Of a DNA stretch of 44,108 nucleotides, positions 40,719 to 44,108 are shown in pieces. The notes below the pieces were generated by a model, which was not told the origin of the DNA, did no database searches, and saw only the letters and a list, made by a program, of their open reading frames with translations. The number at the start of each line of letters is the position of its first letter. The stretch's first letter is position 1. The DNA is from HB2-32-21 sp040235495 (GTDB lineage: Bacteria; Pseudomonadota; Gammaproteobacteria; Pseudomonadales; Porticoccaceae), in contig JBECKV010000167.1 of assembly GCA_040235495.1 (NCBI GenBank), forward strand, positions 1 to 44,108, given 5' to 3'. A program made the translations under genes and the position numbers.

Positions 40719-41936
40719 TCAAACCCGCTCGATAATCAGCGCGATACCCTGCCCGACGCCAATACACATGGTGCACAGGGCGTATTTGCCGCCCGTGCGA
40801 TGCAGCTGGTACATGGCCGTGGTAGCCAGGCGCGCGCCGCTGGCGCCCAGGGGATGACCCAGGGCGATGGCGCCACCGTTGGGGTTCACATGGGGCGCAT
40901 CATCGGGCAGGCCCAACTCGCGGGTGACCGCCAGTCCCTGGGCAGCAAAGGCTTCGTTGAGTTCGATCACATCCATTTGCTCCAGGCCAAGACCGGTCAT
41001 GGCCAGCACCTTTTGCGCGGCCGGCACCGGGCCGATACCCATGATGCGCGGCTCCACGCCGGCAGTGGCCATGGCGACGATACGCGCTTTCGGTGTCAGG
41101 CCGTGGGCTTTAGCAGCGGCCTCGGAGGCCAGCAGCAAGGCGCAGGAGCCATCGTTGACGCCGGAGGCGTTGCCAGCGGTCACCGTGCCGCCAGCCCGAA
41201 AGGGTGTCGGCAATCTGGCCAGCGCCTCCAGGCTGGTTTCCCTGGGATGCTCGTCCCTGTCAAGGATCAGCGGCTCCTGTTTGCGGCGGGCAATTTCCAC
41301 CGGCACGATTTCGTCATTGAACACGCCGCCGGCCTGTGCGGCGGCCGCCCGCTGCTGACTGGCCAGGGCGAATCGATCCTGGGCCTCGCGCTCGATGCCA
41401 AACTGCTCGGCGACATTTTCGGCGGTCTCGGGCATGGAGTCGGTGCCGTATCGCTGCTGCATCAGCGTGTTGACAAAACGCCAGCCCAGGGTGGTGTCGT
41501 AGATCTCGGCATTGCGGCTAAACGCCGAATCGGCCTTGCCCATGACAAACGGCGCGCGGGACATGGACTCGACGCCACCGGCAATCACCAGCGCCGCCTC
41601 GCCCACGCGAATCGCTCGCGCCGCACTGCCCACGGCATCCAGACCAGAGCCACACAGGCGGTTGATGGTAGCGCCCGGCACGCCGGGGTCCAGCCCGGCC
41701 AGCAGCGCACTCATGCGCGCCACATTGCGGTTATCCTCACCGGCCTGATTGGCGCAGCCGTAGATCACATCATCCACCGCCCGCCAGTCGACACCGCTAT
41801 TGCGCGCCATCAACGCCCGGATGGGCAAGGCGCCCAGGTCGTCGGTGCGAATGCTCGCCAACGAGCCGCCATAGCGACCGATGGGAGTGCGGATGGCATC
41901 GCAAATAAAAGCGTCCTTCAGACTGGCTGAACTCAT
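40719..41936 (-). CDS. pcaF: Acetyl-CoA acyltransferase, 3-oxoadipyl-CoA thiolase type
   Basis: The 405-residue thiolase has the nucleophile C95 (INRLCGSGLD), GHPLGASGAR with the catalytic His, and CTMCIGVGQG with the second Cys. DAFICDAIRTPIGRYGG, VIYGCANQAGEDNRNVARM and VESMSRAPFVMGKADSAFSR are characteristic of PcaF-type 3-oxoadipyl-CoA thiolases. However, no other protocatechuate-pathway gene is near. The following acetoacetyl-CoA synthetase gene suggests it may act on acetoacetyl-CoA instead. It heads a two-gene minus-strand unit and is divergent from rep. Confidence 0.9.
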   Translation of the reverse strand: MSSASLKDAFICDAIRTPIGRYGGSLASIRTDDLGALPIRALMARNSGVDWRAVDDVIYGCANQAGEDNRNVARMSALLAGLDPGVPGATINRLCGSGLDAVGSAARAIRVGEAALVIAGGVESMSRAPFVMGKADSAFSRNAEIYDTTLGWRFVNTLMQQRYGTDSMPETAENVAEQFGIEREAQDRFALASQQRAAAAQAGGVFNDEIVPVEIARRKQEPLILDRDEHPRETSLEALARLPTPFRAGGTVTAGNASGVNDGSCALLLASEAAAKAHGLTPKARIVAMATAGVEPRIMGIGPVPAAQKVLAMTGLGLEQMDVIELNEAFAAQGLAVTRELGLPDDAPHVNPNGGAIALGHPLGASGARLATTAMYQLHRTGGKYALCTMCIGVGQGIALIIERV

Positions 41937-42123
41937 GGTGTTGCCCCGGTTTTCTGGTTACGGATTGCCAGGCGCGGACGGGCGAATCTCCCCGCGCGGC
42001 GCAAAGGCCCGGTATTGTAGTGTCAATAGCCTGGACGTACACAACATCGCTGGCGGCCCTGCTACAATCGCGCGCTTTTGTTCATCCGCCTGTTCACAGA
42101 CCGCAACGCTACCGGACCCAAGC

Positions 42124-44108
42124 TTGGATAAACTCAACCCTCCCCAGCGCCAGGCCATCCGTCATGTCAACGGCCCGCTGCTGGTGCTGGCCGGCGCCGG
42201 CAGCGGCAAGACCAGCGTCATCACCCACAAGATTGCCCACCTTGTCGAGGTCTGCGACATTCCGGCCCGCCACATCGCCGCGGTCACCTTTACCAACAAG
42301 GCCGCCCGGGAAATGAAGCAACGGGTCGGAGCCCTGGTAAAGGGCGAAAAGGCCAGGGGTCTGACCATTTCCACCTTCCATAATCTGGGCTTGACTATCA
42401 TCCGCCATGAAATACGGGCGCTGGGCTATAAAAGCGGTTTTTCCATTTTTGATGGCGAGGACAGCGGCAATCTGCTGCGGGAACTGATGGTGCGCGGCGC
42501 CGACATCGACCTGGATCACCTGGATCTGGCGCGCAAGCAGATCTCCGCCTGGAAGAACGCCCTGGTCGATCCCAGCCAGGCCCTGTCCCGCGCGCAAAGC
42601 CAGGGCGAGCAGGCCATCGCCACCCTCTATCAGCGCTACCAGCAGGCGCTGAAAAGCTATAACGCGGTGGATTTTGACGAGTTGATCCTGGCGCCGGTGC
42701 GGCTGTTTCACGAGCAGCCGGACATTCGCGATCGCTGGCAGGCACGCATCCGCTACCTGCTGGTGGACGAATACCAGGACACCAACGTCGCCCAGTACGA
42801 ACTGGTCAAGTTACTGTTGGGCCATCGACAGAATATGACCGTGGTCGGTGACGACGACCAGTCGATCTACGCCTGGCGTGGCGCAAGGCCGGAAAACCTG
42901 GTCCAGCTCAGCGAGGATTTCCCGCACCTGGAAGTGATCAAGCTGGAGCAGAACTACCGCTCCACCGCCCGCATCCTGCGCGCCGCCAACACCCTGATCG
43001 CCAACAACCCCCACGTGTTCGACAAGGCGCTGTGGTGCGAACGGGGCCTCGGCGAGGCGATTCGGGTGATCCGCTGCGGCAACGAGGAAGCCGAGGTCGA
43101 GCGCGTGGTTAATGAAATCATCGAAAGCCGCCTGCGCGGAAACTGTCACTTTCGCGACTTCGCCGTGCTCTACCGGAGTAACCATCAGGCCCGGCTGCTG
43201 GAGATGAAACTTCAGGCCCAGGGCATTCCCTACCAGCTCAGCGGCGGCACTTCCTTTTATGCACGCAGCGAAATCAAGGACGTCATGGCCTATCTGCGCC
43301 TGCTGATGAACCCCGACGACGACAACGCGTTTTTGCGCATCATCAACACGCCCCGGCGCCAGATCGGCCATGGCACCCTGGAAAAACTCGCCGCCTACGC
43401 CGCCCGCCGGGAGATTCCCCTGTTCAGCGCCATTGACGAGTTGGGCCTCGCCACCGAGCTTGCCTCGAACAACCTGGAGCGCCTGAAAAGCTTTAAAAGC
43501 TGGCTGGAAAATATCGCCAGAAATTGCCAGAGCGCCGATCCCATCGCCGCCATTCGGGAGATGATCGACGACATCGGCTACGAGGCCTGGTTGCATCAGA
43601 ACGCCGCCAGCACGGCGGCAGCGGAAAATCGCTACAACAACGTCTGTCTGCTCGTGGAGCAACTCCGGCAATTATTAACACCCGGACAAAACGACACGGC
43701 AACCGACGACCAATTTACCGTCGAAGAGGCCATCGCCCGCCTGGTGCTGCGGGATTTGCTGGAGCGCCAGGCGGAGGAATCCGCCGACGACAAGGTCCAG
43801 CTCATGACCCTGCACGCGGCCAAGGGCCTAGAATTCCCCCACGTGTATCTGATCGGCATGGAAGAAAATCTCCTGCCCCATCGCAACAGCATCGATGCGG
43901 ACGACATCGAGGAAGAGCGGCGCCTGGCCTATGTCGGCATTACCCGCGCCCGTCAGACTCTGACCATGACTCTGGCGGCCAAACGCAAGCAATTCGGCGA
44001 AATCCTCGAAACCTCCCCCAGCCGGTTTCTCGATGAATTGCCAGCGGACGATATCGAGCGCGAGGGCTTTGGCGAAGCCCTGAGCGAAGCAGCAAAAAAA
44101 CAGAAGGG
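42124..44108 (+). CDS. rep: ATP-dependent DNA helicase Rep (3' end outside the window)
   Basis: The visible 661 residues belong to UvrD/Rep superfamily 1, a 3'-5' helicase that removes proteins ahead of the replication fork. Motifs in order are VLAGAGSGKTSVITHKI (Walker A), AVTFTNKAAREMKQRV, TISTFHNLG, LLVDEYQDTN, VVGDDDQSIYAWRGA, LEQNYRS, VQLMTLHAAKGLEFP and YVGITRAR. No ATG fits the N-terminus, so the start is most likely the TTG at 42124 (TTG GAT AAA CTC AAC), which places LNPPQRQAI correctly. TACAAT at 42063-42068 could be its -10 element. Confidence 0.95.
   Translation, partial: MDKLNPPQRQAIRHVNGPLLVLAGAGSGKTSVITHKIAHLVEVCDIPARHIAAVTFTNKAAREMKQRVGALVKGEKARGLTISTFHNLGLTIIRHEIRALGYKSGFSIFDGEDSGNLLRELMVRGADIDLDHLDLARKQISAWKNALVDPSQALSRAQSQGEQAIATLYQRYQQALKSYNAVDFDELILAPVRLFHEQPDIRDRWQARIRYLLVDEYQDTNVAQYELVKLLLGHRQNMTVVGDDDQSIYAWRGARPENLVQLSEDFPHLEVIKLEQNYRSTARILRAANTLIANNPHVFDKALWCERGLGEAIRVIRCGNEEAEVERVVNEIIESRLRGNCHFRDFAVLYRSNHQARLLEMKLQAQGIPYQLSGGTSFYARSEIKDVMAYLRLLMNPDDDNAFLRIINTPRRQIGHGTLEKLAAYAARREIPLFSAIDELGLATELASNNLERLKSFKSWLENIARNCQSADPIAAIREMIDDIGYEAWLHQNAASTAAAENRYNNVCLLVEQLRQLLTPGQNDTATDDQFTVEEAIARLVLRDLLERQAEESADDKVQLMTLHAAKGLEFPHVYLIGMEENLLPHRNSIDADDIEEERRLAYVGITRARQTLTMTLAAKRKQFGEILETSPSRFLDELPADDIEREGFGEALSEAAKKQK

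Noticed and set aside
1..44108. CRISPR array, tRNA or rRNA genes, prophage or intact insertion sequence
   Set aside because: No regularly spaced repeats, cloverleaf sequences, rRNA segments or transposase genes were seen apart from the RAYT remnant.

Overview
This window looks like chromosomal DNA from a GC-rich gammaproteobacterium, probably a marine heterotroph that also oxidises reduced sulfur. That placement is an inference from a Rep helicase, a PilU-type pilus ATPase, YaiI, HopJ, a Sulfotransfer_4-type sulfotransferase, several Baeyer-Villiger monooxygenases (BVMOs) and a complete Sox cluster. I found no rRNA, tRNA, CRISPR array, intact insertion sequence or prophage.

Left part (1-6.7 kb): the tail of a probable ATP-NAD kinase (AcoX-type) gene, a sulfotransferase, a DASS/SLC13 anion transporter, YaiI, a small NTF2-like protein, the remains of a REP-associated tyrosine transposase, a DoxX membrane protein and a large M13-family lipoprotein peptidase.

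Monooxygenase block (6.7-15.7 kb): three paralogous class B flavin monooxygenases in tandem on the minus strand. Two strong intrinsic terminators lie between them, so they look separately transcribed. Next comes a protein joining a CinA-like domain to an NMN adenylyltransferase-like domain (minus strand). A fourth, longer, 4-hydroxyacetophenone-monooxygenase-type BVMO on the plus strand has its own promoter candidate and terminator. The four enzymes would turn ketones into esters or lactones.

15.8-19.1 kb: an unusual cytoplasmic TolB-like/TPR protein with a C-terminal regulator-type module, a 58-residue single-span membrane peptide, and a homocysteine S-methyltransferase family protein.

Sulfur island (19.2-28.7 kb): a BigR/SqrR-like ArsR repressor with the expected cysteine pair is divergent from soxC-soxD-soxX-soxY-soxZ-soxA-soxK-like-soxB-dsrE. 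It is followed by a two-gene YeeE/YedE-type sulfur permease (minus strand) and a periplasmic thioredoxin-like protein. All parts of the thiosulfate-oxidising multienzyme system are present (XA, YZ, B, CD). AT-rich related repeats in the soxC and yeeE promoters suggest one persulfide-responsive regulon.

Right part (28.7-44.1 kb): an amidohydrolase, an Hsp20 chaperone, a histone-deacetylase-fold hydrolase, an O-methyltransferase, an SDR dehydrogenase, a stand-alone CinA/PncC amidase, an LLM flavin oxidoreductase, a zinc alcohol dehydrogenase, pilU, hopJ, acetoacetyl-CoA synthetase with a PcaF-type thiolase, and the start of rep, which runs off the window.

A recurrent oddity is short tandem duplications (9-19 bp units) at gene ends. 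Three of them span stop codons.
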